From NCBI GenBank assembly GCA_937136425.1, contig CAKZON010000045.1:29814-93813 (forward strand): DNA of 64,000 bases, in the 5' to 3' direction. Under the pieces are notes generated by a model that was given only the letters and a program-made list of their open reading frames with translations, did no database searches and was not told the origin of the DNA. The translations under genes and the position numbers were made by a program. Below are positions 45,087 to 54,840 of this stretch, piece after piece. Positions within the stretch are counted from its first letter, which is position 1; every line of letters begins with the position of its first letter. The DNA is from an uncultured Crocinitomix sp. (GTDB lineage: Bacteria > Bacteroidota > Bacteroidia > Flavobacteriales_D > Crocinitomicaceae).

Positions 45087-45508
45087 TTGCAAAATCTGTA
45101 GCTTCGTAAAAAAATGGAATGTTTAACCCCAATTTTGCTTCTTTACGAATTAAACAAAAATATAAAATTCTGTGAATAAGAACACCCATTCATCACATTA
45201 ATGCATGTTTAGTTGGTAATCACTTTTGATTCATGCATTTGGTGATGTGAAATCTAGCCTTTAGTTTGAGGTTTTGTCAATTTAATATCAAAGTTTTAGG
45301 CAGTATTCTTATATATTCATGGCAGTGGGAGGTGAATATTCATTATAATCTGCTTCTTTTTGATTAAGAATAAGAGATCTTTCCTTACAATATCATTTGA
45401 GAATACTCAATTTTTACATTTCATCCTTTAAATATTACATTTCAGAATAAAAAATCGGTGAGAGTGAAATTCTACTATTACTTTTATTGTCGAAAAATTA
45501 TTAGCCAA
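45087..45508 (+). other. Intergenic region ahead of the TonB receptor gene
   Basis: AT-rich and without genes. A small hairpin pairs ATATTCA (45313-45319) with TGAATAT (45333-45339). No complete promoter or riboswitch was recognised. A search for a cobalamin-type box gave no convincing match. Confidence 0.5.
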
Positions 45509-47851
45509 ATGAAACAAGTATTATTCTTATTTATTTTTTTAGCCTCTATTACTTATGGACAGGATATTACTAAGACCATAAGAGGTACAGTTACGGATAA
45601 GGAGACTTATGAGCCATTGATTGGCGCAAGAATTATATTGCTCGAAAGTGAACCTTTAATTGGCGCCGTAACAGATGATAATGGCGAGTTTAGATTAGAG
45701 AATGTTCCTGTTGGACGACAATCCATTCGAGTAACTTATTTGGGGTATGAGCCTTTCTTTATGCAAAACATTGATTTAACATCTAAGGATATTGTGTTGA
45801 CAGTGCAGATGGTTGAAGCGGTAAATGTCATTGATAAAGTAGAAGTTAAAGCAACAGAAAAAGGAGAAACTATTAATAAGATGGCCGCCGTAAGCGCCCG
45901 TTCCTTTTCTGTAGAAGAATCTAATAGATATGCAGGTAGTAAAAATGATGTTGCCCGAATGGCACAGAATTTTGCTGGTGTTCAGGGGTCAGATGATTCT
46001 AGAAATGATATTGTAATTCGCGGAAACTCACCTTCTGGTGTTTTATTTCGAATGGAGGGAATAGATATTCCAAACCCAAATCATTTTGCGCGTTTTGGAA
46101 CAACTGGCGGGCCAATTAGCATGTTGAATAATAATGTTATGGCGAATTCAGATTTTATGACTGGAGCTTTTCCTGCTGAATATGGAAATGCAATAGCTGG
46201 GGTGTTTGATTTGAAAATGCGCGCTGGAAATAATGAGAATCATAATTTTATGTTTCAGTTTGGTTTTAATGGAGCCGAATTTATGGCAGAAGGCCCGATT
46301 TCTAAAAAGAGAGGATCATCTTATTTGGTGAATTATCGTTACTCTACGTTAGGTTTGTTTAAGCTGTTTGGGATTAATTTTGGTTCCACGGCGGTTCCCA
46401 ATTACCAAGATGGTAGTTTTAAGCTGAATTTTCCATCAAAAAAAGGGTTAACAACGGTCTTCGGTATTGGAGGGTTAAGCTCAATCAATATTCTAGCTGC
46501 TGAGTTAGACAGTTCTGATATTTTTGCGATAGACTATAGTAATACTTCGTTTAGATCTAATGTAGGAGTCGTTGGAGCTTCACACCGTCAAAGAATCGGG
46601 AAAAAATCGTACATCAATGTTTCGGTAGGCCTACAAACTGCAATCAATCGAGTTTTGAATGATACGGTTGATTTTGATTTTGAGAATGCGTTTACAACGT
46701 ACGCAAGTAATTCTACCATTTCAAAACAAACAACAGACATTTTTTATAATAGAAAATTAAGCGCTAAACATTTGGTGAAAGTTGGTCTGCATACAGATTT
46801 GTATTTTTTAAATTTGAACGATTCTGTGTATGATAGAGCTACAGATAGTTATTTTGATTTGCGAGACTTTAAAGGGAATACATTTTTGTTTCAACCTTAT
46901 GCCCAATATCAATTTAGACCTACAGAGAATATTACTTTGAATGCAGGATTGCACTTGCAAAGTTTAACACTAAATAATCGCCTTGCAACAGAACCACGTG
47001 TTGGGGCAGCTTGGAGCTTTACAAAAACAGATAAATTGAGTTTTGGTTATGGCTTACATAGTCAAATGCAACCAATAGAACTCTATTTTGTACAGTCTAC
47101 AACAGACGGTGTGGTGAGTCAACCGAATGAGAATCTTGATTTTAGTAAAAGCCATCATTTTGTGTTGGGTTATGAGCATAGATTCCCTTTCGGAATTACT
47201 GCTAAATTTGAGTCATACTACCAGTATTTATTTGACATACCTGTACAAGATATAAGTTCATCTTATTCAATACTAAACTTTGGTGCAGACTATACGTCAT
47301 TCATCCCAAGTAATCTTGAGTCAACAGGTACAGGAGAGAACTACGGAGTAGAGTTGACCGTTGAGAAGTTTTTAGATAAAGGATTTTACTTTTTAGTAAC
47401 AACATCTCTTTATGAATCTTTTTATACGCCTAGTAATGGAGAAAAGTACAACACGGCTTTTAACGGAAACTTTACAGCTAACGGATTGGTTGGGTATGAA
47501 ATTAGATTTGGTGGAGGGAAATCTGCGCTAACGTTTGATGCTAACTTTACTATGAACGGTGGGCGAAGGTATACACCAATTTTATTGGAGGAAAGTATAT
47601 TGGCAGGTGAAGAGATTAAGGATCCAAATAATGTATACAGCAGTCAATATGATAAATATTTGCGTGCAGATTTTAGAATAGCTTTTAAAGTTATTGGTGA
47701 AAAGGTAACACAGGAATGGGCTATTGATATGCAAAATATTACTAACCGTCGTAACGTGTTTTATACGCAATATAGCCCAGCGTCAGAAATGGTTCGTACA
47801 ACTTATCAAACTGGATTTTTACCAGTTGGTCAGTATCGAATCTACTTCTAA
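45509..47851 (+). CDS. TonB-dependent receptor with CarboxypepD-like domain
   Basis: About 780 residues, an outer-membrane active transporter. Order: signal peptide (MKQVLFLFIFLASITYGQ), a carboxypeptidase regulatory-like domain (about 25-105; IRGTVTDKETYEPLIGARI, VTYLGYEPF), a plug domain (about 110-235; VQGSDDSRNDIVIRGNSPSG, MEGIDIPNPNHFARF) and a 22-strand barrel. There is no SusD gene beside it, so it is not a typical glycan-uptake locus. The ATG at 45509 is chosen over an upstream GTG at 45458 because the signal peptide starts there. Confidence 0.93.
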   Translation: MKQVLFLFIFLASITYGQDITKTIRGTVTDKETYEPLIGARIILLESEPLIGAVTDDNGEFRLENVPVGRQSIRVTYLGYEPFFMQNIDLTSKDIVLTVQMVEAVNVIDKVEVKATEKGETINKMAAVSARSFSVEESNRYAGSKNDVARMAQNFAGVQGSDDSRNDIVIRGNSPSGVLFRMEGIDIPNPNHFARFGTTGGPISMLNNNVMANSDFMTGAFPAEYGNAIAGVFDLKMRAGNNENHNFMFQFGFNGAEFMAEGPISKKRGSSYLVNYRYSTLGLFKLFGINFGSTAVPNYQDGSFKLNFPSKKGLTTVFGIGGLSSINILAAELDSSDIFAIDYSNTSFRSNVGVVGASHRQRIGKKSYINVSVGLQTAINRVLNDTVDFDFENAFTTYASNSTISKQTTDIFYNRKLSAKHLVKVGLHTDLYFLNLNDSVYDRATDSYFDLRDFKGNTFLFQPYAQYQFRPTENITLNAGLHLQSLTLNNRLATEPRVGAAWSFTKTDKLSFGYGLHSQMQPIELYFVQSTTDGVVSQPNENLDFSKSHHFVLGYEHRFPFGITAKFESYYQYLFDIPVQDISSSYSILNFGADYTSFIPSNLESTGTGENYGVELTVEKFLDKGFYFLVTTSLYESFYTPSNGEKYNTAFNGNFTANGLVGYEIRFGGGKSALTFDANFTMNGGRRYTPILLEESILAGEEIKDPNNVYSSQYDKYLRADFRIAFKVIGEKVTQEWAIDMQNITNRRNVFYTQYSPASEMVRTTYQTGFLPVGQYRIYF

Positions 47852-47906
47852 CTCTAAGAATTTTCAATATTTTACAGGATTAAAAGCAACAAGGCAAACA
47901 ATTAAA

Positions 47907-47914
47907 TATCTTTG
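47907..47914 (+). promoter_or_regulatory. Promoter -7 box of the rRNA methyltransferase gene
   Basis: TATCTTTG fits TAnnTTTG. The ATG at 47919 is only 4 nt further on, so the transcript would have no or almost no leader. No TTTG is seen 20 nt upstream, so the gene may also be read through from the receptor gene. Confidence 0.4.
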
Positions 47915-47918
47915 CGCT

Positions 47919-48761
47919 ATGGCAAGAGTATATACAGCGCATTGGAAGGATTATGAATTAATTGATGCAGGCAATAATCAAAAACTAGAGCGTTGGGGTA
48001 ATGTCATTACTATTCGGCCAGAAAGAAATGCCTATTTCAAACCTGTGTTGAGTCCTAAAGAATGGGAGAGCAGAGCGCATTTTAGATTTAATGAGATTTC
48101 AAGAACGAAAGGTGATTGGGAACAAATTAATGGCGATAAATCCAAAGATTGGCAAATTGAATGTAGAGAGTTGACTTTTAATTTGAAATTGACTCAGTTT
48201 AAGCATTTGGGCATTTTTCCAGAACAAAAAACAAATTGGGATTTCATAGCTGCTCATCTAAAGCCTGGCGATAAATTTTTGAACCTGTTTGGGTATACTG
48301 GCGGAGCTTCAATTGCTGCTAAGGCCGTTGGTGCAGATGTGTATCATTGTGATTCTGTAAAGCAAATTAATGCGTGGGCTAAAGAGAATATGGAGAGCTC
48401 TAATTTGTCTGATATAAGATGGGTGCATGATGATGCTTTAAAGTTTGCACAGCGCGAATTAAAGCGTGGTAATCGTTATGCTGGTATTATTATGGATCCT
48501 CCAGCATTTGGTTTAGGAGCCAAAAAGGAACGTTGGAAAATTGAGAATAAATTTCATGAGTTGTTAGAAGTGACCAATAGCTTGCTTGAAAAAGATGGTT
48601 TTCTAATTGCGAATACATATTCTCCGCGTTTAAATTCTAAAAGAATTAAAGAAATTACTTCGGCTATAGTTCATAATAAAAAAGTAGAAATAACTACGTT
48701 GGCAATTAAAACAACTACTGGTAAAATTTTAGAATACGGAGATTTAACAAGAATTTCCTAG
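47919..48761 (+). CDS. Class I SAM-dependent rRNA methyltransferase (RlmI-like)
   Basis: About 280 residues. The methyltransferase domain has FLNLFGYTGGASIAAKAVGA (motif I), YHCDSVKQINAWAKEN and the DPPAFGLGAKKERWKI motif IV, the pattern of RlmI-type methylases. The N-terminal part (WGNVITIRPERNAYFKPVLSP) is shorter than the PUA domain of RlmI (E. coli about 396 residues). The frame extends upstream to 47724, over the end of the receptor gene; the ATG at 47919 is the conserved start. It converges with the SprB-repeat gene, stop codons overlapping by 4 nt. Confidence 0.87.
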   Translation: MARVYTAHWKDYELIDAGNNQKLERWGNVITIRPERNAYFKPVLSPKEWESRAHFRFNEISRTKGDWEQINGDKSKDWQIECRELTFNLKLTQFKHLGIFPEQKTNWDFIAAHLKPGDKFLNLFGYTGGASIAAKAVGADVYHCDSVKQINAWAKENMESSNLSDIRWVHDDALKFAQRELKRGNRYAGIIMDPPAFGLGAKKERWKIENKFHELLEVTNSLLEKDGFLIANTYSPRLNSKRIKEITSAIVHNKKVEITTLAIKTTTGKILEYGDLTRIS

Positions 48762-50392
48762 TTGGAAACAATTACTTTTTCTGAGCTAGATAGGCCACCT
48801 GAACTTACCTCCATGATATAGATGCCATTGCTGTATTTGTCAATGTCTAACGAAAGTCTTATTTCTTGATTCAATTCAGCCTCTTCATGTAAGAAAACCT
48901 CGATAAGTTGACCTGTTGGGCTGTAGATTCTTACATCCGCGTAATCATCAAAAGGTAGTTTAATGACAACATTTCCTTCATTTTGGAAAGGGTTTACAAT
49001 TACTGTAATAGCAATTTCCTCTTTTGCAATTTCTGCAACTATTTCAAGCGTTTCAGTAGTCTCACAGCCATTATTGTCAGTAATTTGAACAGTATAAAAT
49101 CCAGGGCATAAATTTGTTTGTGTACTAGTTGTGTTCCCGTCTTCCCACTCATAAGTGTAAGGAGCAGTTCCTCCATCTGGAACAACGTTTATAGAAGCCT
49201 TGCAAATTTTGTTATTTAAAGTGAACGGAGTAATTTCCATTTCTTCTGGTTGCACAATAGTAACAGTTTCAGCAGAAGAACATCCGTTATTATCAATTAC
49301 ATTAACATTGTATGTGCCTGCTGCTAATCCATTTTTTGAGTTTCCAAAAGATCCGTCAGGCCATCTGTAGAGATAAGGAGAGGTTCCTCCAACTGCCGTA
49401 ATAATTGCAGAGGCATCAGCAGTGTCAAAACATGAGGCAGGAACAGATTGATTGTGCAATTGAATTGGATCTGGTTCATTTAATACCATATCAGATCTTG
49501 TGTATTTACATCCTAAAGCATCTGTAACAGTTACGTCATACGTTCCAGCTGGAACATCAATTAATGCAGGACCAGGTACGCCATTAGACCAGGTAAATTC
49601 ATATGGTGGTATTCCATTATAGGCCTCAACAAAAATTCCTCCATTTTCATAACCTGGACAGCTTGGTTCAAATTGAAATACTTCAAATATGTCCATTACT
49701 GATTCTGGTTCTACTACTTCAACGTGATCGCTGGCATATTTACATCCATTTTGATCTGTAACAATAACACTATAGAATCCCGCAGGAATATCTGTTAATT
49801 CATTTCCAGTTTCATCATCAACTATCCAATCAAATACATAGCCAGCTGTTCCGCCTGCAACTGCAGCAGTAACTGTTCCGTCATTCCCACCATTACAAGT
49901 TACTTTTGTTGCTGAAAGTTGAACACTCTCGATTTTAGGGACTACTTTTTTTGAAACTGGGTTAGAATACATCCAAGGTTGCTCAGATGATTCTCTACAT
50001 CCTCTTCTGTAAATTGTCGTATTACTAATGTGTTCAGGTTCGTAATCTAATCCATTAGCTCCAGGAATTACGACCCATCCTTCTCCAAGTATTTTTTTCT
50101 CCCAACGTAAAACTAAAAAGCCTTCAATTTCTCCTGTAGGTTCAGTTACGTTCTTTATGGCTGTTGGGACACCCGGTCCGCATATTATTTCGTTAGCTGA
50201 AATGGTTCCGCCAGAAGTGATCCCCATGTCGTCTTCGTCATCACTACTGCTATCATCTTCTGCTCTAATTTGCGGAAGTGCGGGAGTTTCTGGATTGAAA
50301 GGTAATGTGTAAACACCTGCAAACATAGATATATTAAGGGAGATAAAGATCCCCACTAATATTGTTTTCAGAGTTAAATTGTTACTTTTCAT
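48758..50392 (-). CDS. SprB-repeat T9SS-secreted protein
   Basis: A 544-residue exported protein. After a signal peptide and a non-repeat region (about 30-150) there are four SprB-type Ig-like repeats of about 75-80 residues (roughly 155-455), each with a C-x-G or CF.. start and GGTxPYxYxWxxG core, for example CNGGNDGTVTAAVAGGTAGY. The C-terminal 75 residues (VNPFQNEGNVVIKL, VRIYSPTGQLIEV, YSNGIYIMEVSSGG) form a type A sorting domain. SprB repeats occur in surface adhesins of gliding flavobacteria. This copy is small, so adhesion is likelier than gliding. Confidence 0.9.
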   Translation of the reverse strand: MKSNNLTLKTILVGIFISLNISMFAGVYTLPFNPETPALPQIRAEDDSSSDDEDDMGITSGGTISANEIICGPGVPTAIKNVTEPTGEIEGFLVLRWEKKILGEGWVVIPGANGLDYEPEHISNTTIYRRGCRESSEQPWMYSNPVSKKVVPKIESVQLSATKVTCNGGNDGTVTAAVAGGTAGYVFDWIVDDETGNELTDIPAGFYSVIVTDQNGCKYASDHVEVVEPESVMDIFEVFQFEPSCPGYENGGIFVEAYNGIPPYEFTWSNGVPGPALIDVPAGTYDVTVTDALGCKYTRSDMVLNEPDPIQLHNQSVPASCFDTADASAIITAVGGTSPYLYRWPDGSFGNSKNGLAAGTYNVNVIDNNGCSSAETVTIVQPEEMEITPFTLNNKICKASINVVPDGGTAPYTYEWEDGNTTSTQTNLCPGFYTVQITDNNGCETTETLEIVAEIAKEEIAITVIVNPFQNEGNVVIKLPFDDYADVRIYSPTGQLIEVFLHEEAELNQEIRLSLDIDKYSNGIYIMEVSSGGLSSSEKVIVSN

Positions 50393-50529
50393 GACAGTCG
50401 CAAACCCTAAAGTAACATAATTTTTTTAATTACGAAAATTTAACCCTAACCTATTCGTTATAAATGACTAACCCCATTTTTTTTAATGAAGAATTATAGT
50501 GGAAAAACACAGTGTTAATGGGATGCTTA

Positions 50530-51768
50530 TTAAGCGAATTCCCAACCGTATTCGTTGCTTAATAATTGCTGAATCAATTCAATAACCGTGTCGTCGTTTG
50601 TTGCAGAAATTACTTCGCCAATAAAGGCCGAAACGAGTAGCTTTTTCGCATTTTCTCTAGAGATTCCGCGTGCTTGCAAGTAAAACAAGGCCATTTCATC
50701 TAATTGTCCTGTTGTTGAACCGTGCGAGCATTTTACGTCATCCGCATAGATTTCAAGTTCTGGTTTTGAATTAATCGAGGCATTATCAGATAGTAGAATG
50801 TTGCCATTGTTTTGATAAGCGTTGATTACTTGTGCGTCCTTTTGTACAATTACTCGGCCGTTAAAAACACCAGTTGATTGGTCGTCCATAACGTACTTAT
50901 AATTTTCATTACTATAACAGTTTGGAACTTGGTGGTCTACAAATGTATGATTGTCTACATGTTGCTTTCCTGCAGAAACTATTGCTCCATTCATATAAGT
51001 TTCGCAATTTTCTCCTTCAACTGCAATGTTAATATTGTTACGAACCAATAATCCAGTAAGTGTGAATGTGTTTATTTTAAAGGTAGAATTTTTTGCTTGT
51101 CTCACTTGTTCAGTGGACACGCTTAAATTCGTTGCGCTTTCATTTTGAATTTTATGAAGCGTTAAATGTGCATTTTCAGCTACGCTTGCCTCTATAATTG
51201 TATTATTAAAACAATTGTTTGCCTTGTTACTAATGTTTGAAATGATAACGGAAGCAGAGGAAGATTTGCCCGCTTCAACTAAAATTCGATTATTAGCAAT
51301 ATTGCTTTCCCCTGTACTTACAAAAACTAATTGTAATGGTTTCTCAATGGCTTGATTCGCAGAAATGCTGATGGAAATAGCTTCTTTAAATAACCCCGAA
51401 TTTATTGCTGTAAATACATTATTATTGTCCAAGTTTACCAAGTGGTTAACTTCCGTGGCATCTTTGTAATTGATTGCAAAATCAGAGTTTGTCTGACTTA
51501 ATTCAGTACGAATAGTACCGTTTTCAATTACAATATAATTGTCACTTACCAAATGTGCGGCTACATCAATTTCATTGCTCGGTGCAGTAGTGTTAGAGAA
51601 TTTGGTATTAGAAATTTTACCAACACGGGTATATTTCCAATATTCATCTCTTGAGGTAGGGAAATCCATCCCCTTTAGTTGTTCAATTATATTAGATTGA
51701 ATCTCATTTGAGGGAACCGTGAGTTCACTCAAAAAAGTATCCATTTTTTTTGATAAGACTAAAGTCAT
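50530..51768 (-). CDS. sufD: Fe-S cluster assembly protein SufD
   Basis: A 412-residue scaffold subunit of the SufBC2D complex. The C-terminal right-handed beta-helix motifs are seen: FVDHQVPNCYSNENYKYVMD, GVFNGRVIVQKDAQVINAYQ and KPELEIYADDVKCSHGSTTG. It is the last suf gene in the run, 3 nt after sufC. sufS and sufE do not follow and must lie elsewhere. Confidence 0.96.
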   Translation of the reverse strand: MTLVLSKKMDTFLSELTVPSNEIQSNIIEQLKGMDFPTSRDEYWKYTRVGKISNTKFSNTTAPSNEIDVAAHLVSDNYIVIENGTIRTELSQTNSDFAINYKDATEVNHLVNLDNNNVFTAINSGLFKEAISISISANQAIEKPLQLVFVSTGESNIANNRILVEAGKSSSASVIISNISNKANNCFNNTIIEASVAENAHLTLHKIQNESATNLSVSTEQVRQAKNSTFKINTFTLTGLLVRNNINIAVEGENCETYMNGAIVSAGKQHVDNHTFVDHQVPNCYSNENYKYVMDDQSTGVFNGRVIVQKDAQVINAYQNNGNILLSDNASINSKPELEIYADDVKCSHGSTTGQLDEMALFYLQARGISRENAKKLLVSAFIGEVISATNDDTVIELIQQLLSNEYGWEFA

Positions 51769-51771
51769 TTC

Positions 51772-52542
51772 TTAAACTGTTTTTTCTTCTGTCAACCAAT
51801 CGTATCCCTTTTCTTCTAGCTCTAAAGCCAAAGTTTTGTCTCCTGTTTTCACAATTTTTCCATCTGCTAAAACATGAACATAGTCTGGAACTATATAATC
51901 TAATAAACGTTGGTAATGCGTAATTAAGATTACAGCATTGTTTTCGTTTTTCAATTTATTAACACCTGCAGCAACAATTCTTAAAGCATCAATATCTAAT
52001 CCTGAATCAGTTTCATCTAAAATGGCAACTTTAGGATCTAGCATAGCCATTTGAAAAATTTCATTTCTTTTCTTTTCTCCTCCTGAAAATCCTTCATTTA
52101 CTGATCGAGAAGCTAGTTTTGAATCTAATTCTACAAGTTTAGATTTTTCACGAACCAATGCCATGAAATCTTTAGCAGAAATAGGGTCTTCTTTTCTATA
52201 TTCTTTGATTTCGTTTAATGCTGTGCGCAAGAAATTAATGTTCGATACACCAGGTATTTCAACTGGATATTGAAAAGCAAGGAATAACCCTTCTTTTGCA
52301 CGCTCATCCGGATCTAGATCAAGTAAATCTTGTCCGTCCATTTCAACCGTACCTTGAGTTACTTCGTAACCATCTTTACCTGAAACAACAGAAGCCAAGG
52401 TTGACTTACCCGCTCCATTAGGTCCCATAATTGCATGAATTTCTCCTGCATTTACAGTTAGATTTAAACCTTTTAAAATTGCTTTTCCTTCATCTTCAAT
52501 TTCTGCATGAAGGTTCTTGATATCTAGTAATGCTTTGCTCAT
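51772..52542 (-). CDS. sufC: Fe-S cluster assembly ATPase SufC
   Basis: A 256-residue ABC-type ATPase. Walker A is MGPNGAGKSTLASVVSG, the signature is GFSGGEKKRNEIFQMA and Walker B is VAILDETDSGLDIDAL, the SufC variants. It drives the SufBC2D scaffold. Confidence 0.97.
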   Translation of the reverse strand: MSKALLDIKNLHAEIEDEGKAILKGLNLTVNAGEIHAIMGPNGAGKSTLASVVSGKDGYEVTQGTVEMDGQDLLDLDPDERAKEGLFLAFQYPVEIPGVSNINFLRTALNEIKEYRKEDPISAKDFMALVREKSKLVELDSKLASRSVNEGFSGGEKKRNEIFQMAMLDPKVAILDETDSGLDIDALRIVAAGVNKLKNENNAVILITHYQRLLDYIVPDYVHVLADGKIVKTGDKTLALELEEKGYDWLTEEKTV

Positions 52543-52635
52543 TTCTTATTAAGATGTTAGATAATGGATAAAGAACATGGACTGTTTGTCTGGCTCCTTG
52601 CCATATCTTATGTCATTTTTATTTTTTGTCTTATT

Positions 52636-52657
52636 GTATTCGTTGTAAAACAAATAC
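52636..52657 (-). promoter_or_regulatory. Hairpin between sufB and sufC
   Basis: On the minus strand a 9-bp stem with one G-U pair (arms 52657-52649 and 52644-52636) and a TTAC loop, with no T-run after it. It lies in the 132-nt gap between sufB and sufC and could mark a processing or stability site of the suf mRNA. Confidence 0.45.
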
Positions 52658-52674
52658 ATCTTTTAATTTTCTTT

Positions 52675-54117
52675 TTATCCTACGCTATTCTCTAATGAGA
52701 TGGCTAATAATTTTTGCGCCTCAACAGCAAATTCCATTGGCAATTTATTTAATACCTCTTTCACATAGCCATTTACAATCAATCCAATTGCGCTTTCTTC
52801 TGAAAGTCCACGTTGTTGACAATAAAAGATTTGATCTTCTCCAATTTTAGATGTGGTAGCCTCATGCTCTAATTTGGCAGAGTTATTTGAACATTCTATA
52901 TATGGGAAAGTATGTGCGCCGCATCTGTCCGACATAAGCAAACTATCACATTGTGTGAAGTTTCTGGCGTTGTGTGCGTTTTTATTAATTTGGATTAAGC
53001 CTCTGTATGAGTTTTGTGATTGTCCAGCAGAAATCCCCTTAGATATTACAGTACTTTTAGTATTCTTACCAAGGTGAATCATTTTAGTACCAGTGTCCGC
53101 TTGTTGGTAGTTGTTAGTAACCGCAACTGAATAAAATTCACCAATTGAATTGTCCCCTTTTAAAATACACGAAGGATATTTCCATGTTACCGCCGAGCCT
53201 GTTTCAACCTGTGTCCAAGAAATTTTAGAATTGGTATGGCACATTCCTCTTTTCGTTACAAAATTGAAAATACCCCCAACACCATTTTTATCACCAGGAA
53301 ACCAGTTTTGAACAGTAGAGTACTTAATTTCTGCATCATCCAAAGCGATTAATTCTACAACCGCAGCATGCAATTGGTTTTCGTCACGTTGAGGCGCCGT
53401 GCATCCTTCAAGGTAAGAAACATAACTACCTTCGTCTGCAACAACTAATGTACGCTCAAATTGTCCTGTGCCCGATTCATTAATTCTAAAATAAGTTGAT
53501 AATTCCATAGGGCATCTTACACCTTTAGGAATGTAACAAAATGAACCGTCAGAAAATACAGCCGAATTTAATGCAGCATAAAAATTATCTTTTGTAGGCA
53601 CAACAGTTCCTAGATGTTTTCTAACTAAATCGGGATGATTTTGCACGGCTTCACTAAAGGATGAAAATATAATCCCTAATTCGCCAAGCTTTTCCTTGAA
53701 CGAGGTTGCAACAGAAACAGAGTCCATTACAAAATCGACAGCAACACCTGTAAGTTTCTTTTGTTCATCTAATGAAATACCCAACTTGTCCATTGTGGCT
53801 TTCATTTCAGGATCAACATCATCCCAGCTTTCATACTGCTTTTTAGGAGCAGCAAAGTATGAGATTTCTTGAAAGTTTGGCTTTTCATATTTTACATGCG
53901 CCCAATCAGGCTCAATCATGTCTTGCCAAATCTTAAATGCATTTAATCGGTATTCCAGTAGCCATTCTGGTTCGTTCTTTTTTGCTGAGATTAATCGAAT
54001 AACATCTTCGTTTAATCCAACAGGAATTTTGTCCGATTCTATTTCAGTTGTAAAACCAAATTTGTATTCTTGGTTTTTTAAATCTTCTGCTAATTCTTCT
54101 TCCGTGTAGCCCGCCAT
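52675..54117 (-). CDS. sufB: Fe-S cluster assembly protein SufB
   Basis: A 480-residue scaffold protein. Motifs include [58 protein letters not shown] and the Cys-containing [23 protein letters not shown] and [11 protein letters not shown]. It receives sulfur and builds the cluster with SufC and SufD. It starts 22 nt after sufA. Confidence 0.97.
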   Translation of the reverse strand: MAGYTEEELAEDLKNQEYKFGFTTEIESDKIPVGLNEDVIRLISAKKNEPEWLLEYRLNAFKIWQDMIEPDWAHVKYEKPNFQEISYFAAPKKQYESWDDVDPEMKATMDKLGISLDEQKKLTGVAVDFVMDSVSVATSFKEKLGELGIIFSSFSEAVQNHPDLVRKHLGTVVPTKDNFYAALNSAVFSDGSFCYIPKGVRCPMELSTYFRINESGTGQFERTLVVADEGSYVSYLEGCTAPQRDENQLHAAVVELIALDDAEIKYSTVQNWFPGDKNGVGGIFNFVTKRGMCHTNSKISWTQVETGSAVTWKYPSCILKGDNSIGEFYSVAVTNNYQQADTGTKMIHLGKNTKSTVISKGISAGQSQNSYRGLIQINKNAHNARNFTQCDSLLMSDRCGAHTFPYIECSNNSAKLEHEATTSKIGEDQIFYCQQRGLSEESAIGLIVNGYVKEVLNKLPMEFAVEAQKLLAISLENSVG

Positions 54118-54138
54118 GTTCTATTTCTTTCCGGTAAA

Positions 54139-54462
54139 TTAAAGTGAAAAACTTTCGCCACAACCACATGTGCGTGAAGCGTTAGGGTTCGTAAATACAA
54201 ACCCTTTGCCGTTTAGGCCACCGCTATAGTCTAATGTGGTTCCAGCTAAATAAAGCACACTTTTTTTATTCATAACTACTTTAATTCCATTGTCCTCAAA
54301 CTCCTTGTCATCCTCATTAATGCTGTTGTCAAATTCCAATTGATACATTAATCCAGAGCATCCGCCACCTTCTACACCAACTCTAATGAAATGTCCGTCA
54401 TTCTTCTCTTCACTCATCATTCTAAGTGCAGTTTCTTTCGCTATATCAGTAACTGTTATCAT
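54139..54462 (-). CDS. sufA: A-type Fe-S carrier protein
   Basis: A 107-residue HesB/IscA-family protein. The three cluster-binding cysteines are in GGGCSGL and the C-terminal TCGCGESF. It is the first gene of the suf operon, right behind a near-consensus promoter. ErpA is an alternative name; its place in the operon favours SufA. Confidence 0.94.
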   Translation of the reverse strand: MITVTDIAKETALRMMSEEKNDGHFIRVGVEGGGCSGLMYQLEFDNSINEDDKEFEDNGIKVVMNKKSVLYLAGTTLDYSGGLNGKGFVFTNPNASRTCGCGESFSL

Positions 54463-54530
54463 ATCGTTATTTTTAGATTTTGTTTTGTCCCTAACTGGTA
54501 AAACAGTGTTGGCAAAAACAAATCATTGTG

Positions 54531-54562
54531 CAAAAATACCCTTTTTGAGGTAGTGGGACAAA
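54531..54562 (-). promoter_or_regulatory. suf operon promoter
   Basis: On the minus strand TTTG (54562-54559), a 20-nt spacer and TATTTTTG (54538-54531): a perfect match to the Bacteroidetes TTTG-N20-TAnnTTTG promoter. It gives a leader of about 60 nt before sufA. Confidence 0.82.
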
Positions 54563-54644
54563 AAAAATAGTCAAATTTTGACGAGACAATTTTCGTGAAA
54601 TGTCTGTAAGTGTTGTTGTCATTGGTTTTTTGACATAAATATTA

Positions 54645-54661
54645 TTTAGAATGATTCTAAA
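54645..54661. promoter_or_regulatory. Fur-family-like palindrome between suf and sdh
   Basis: A perfect 17-bp palindrome with a single central base, TTTAGAATGATTCTAAA. Its inner 7-1-7 core resembles the sites of Fur-family regulators, for example PerR (TTATAATnATTATAA), with two bases different. It lies 33 nt upstream of the sdh -33 box and 83 nt upstream of the suf -33 box, so it could control either or both. Confidence 0.55.
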
Positions 54662-54693
54662 CAGTTAGGTGGTTAAGATATGGATTCTAATAA

Positions 54694-54725
54694 TTTGTTA
54701 TTAATTAAAAACACTATTAATTTTG
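54694..54725 (+). promoter_or_regulatory. sdh operon promoter
   Basis: TTTG (54694-54697), a 20-nt spacer and TAATTTTG (54718-54725): again a perfect match to the consensus. The start site would be near 54731, leaving a leader of about 110 nt before sdhC. Confidence 0.82.
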
Positions 54726-54840
54726 TCAAAGACTATAAGATTTGATAACGTTAAAACAAACCGAAAGCTTGCTTGTTATGTAGTTGTTTGTGAGTGGCTT
54801 GGTAATTAAACAAAACGTTATCTTAATTTAAATTAGAAAC

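Noticed and set aside
45087..45508. Possible riboswitch (such as cobalamin) ahead of the TonB receptor
   Set aside because: No B12-box or other conserved riboswitch core could be found; only one short hairpin is present.
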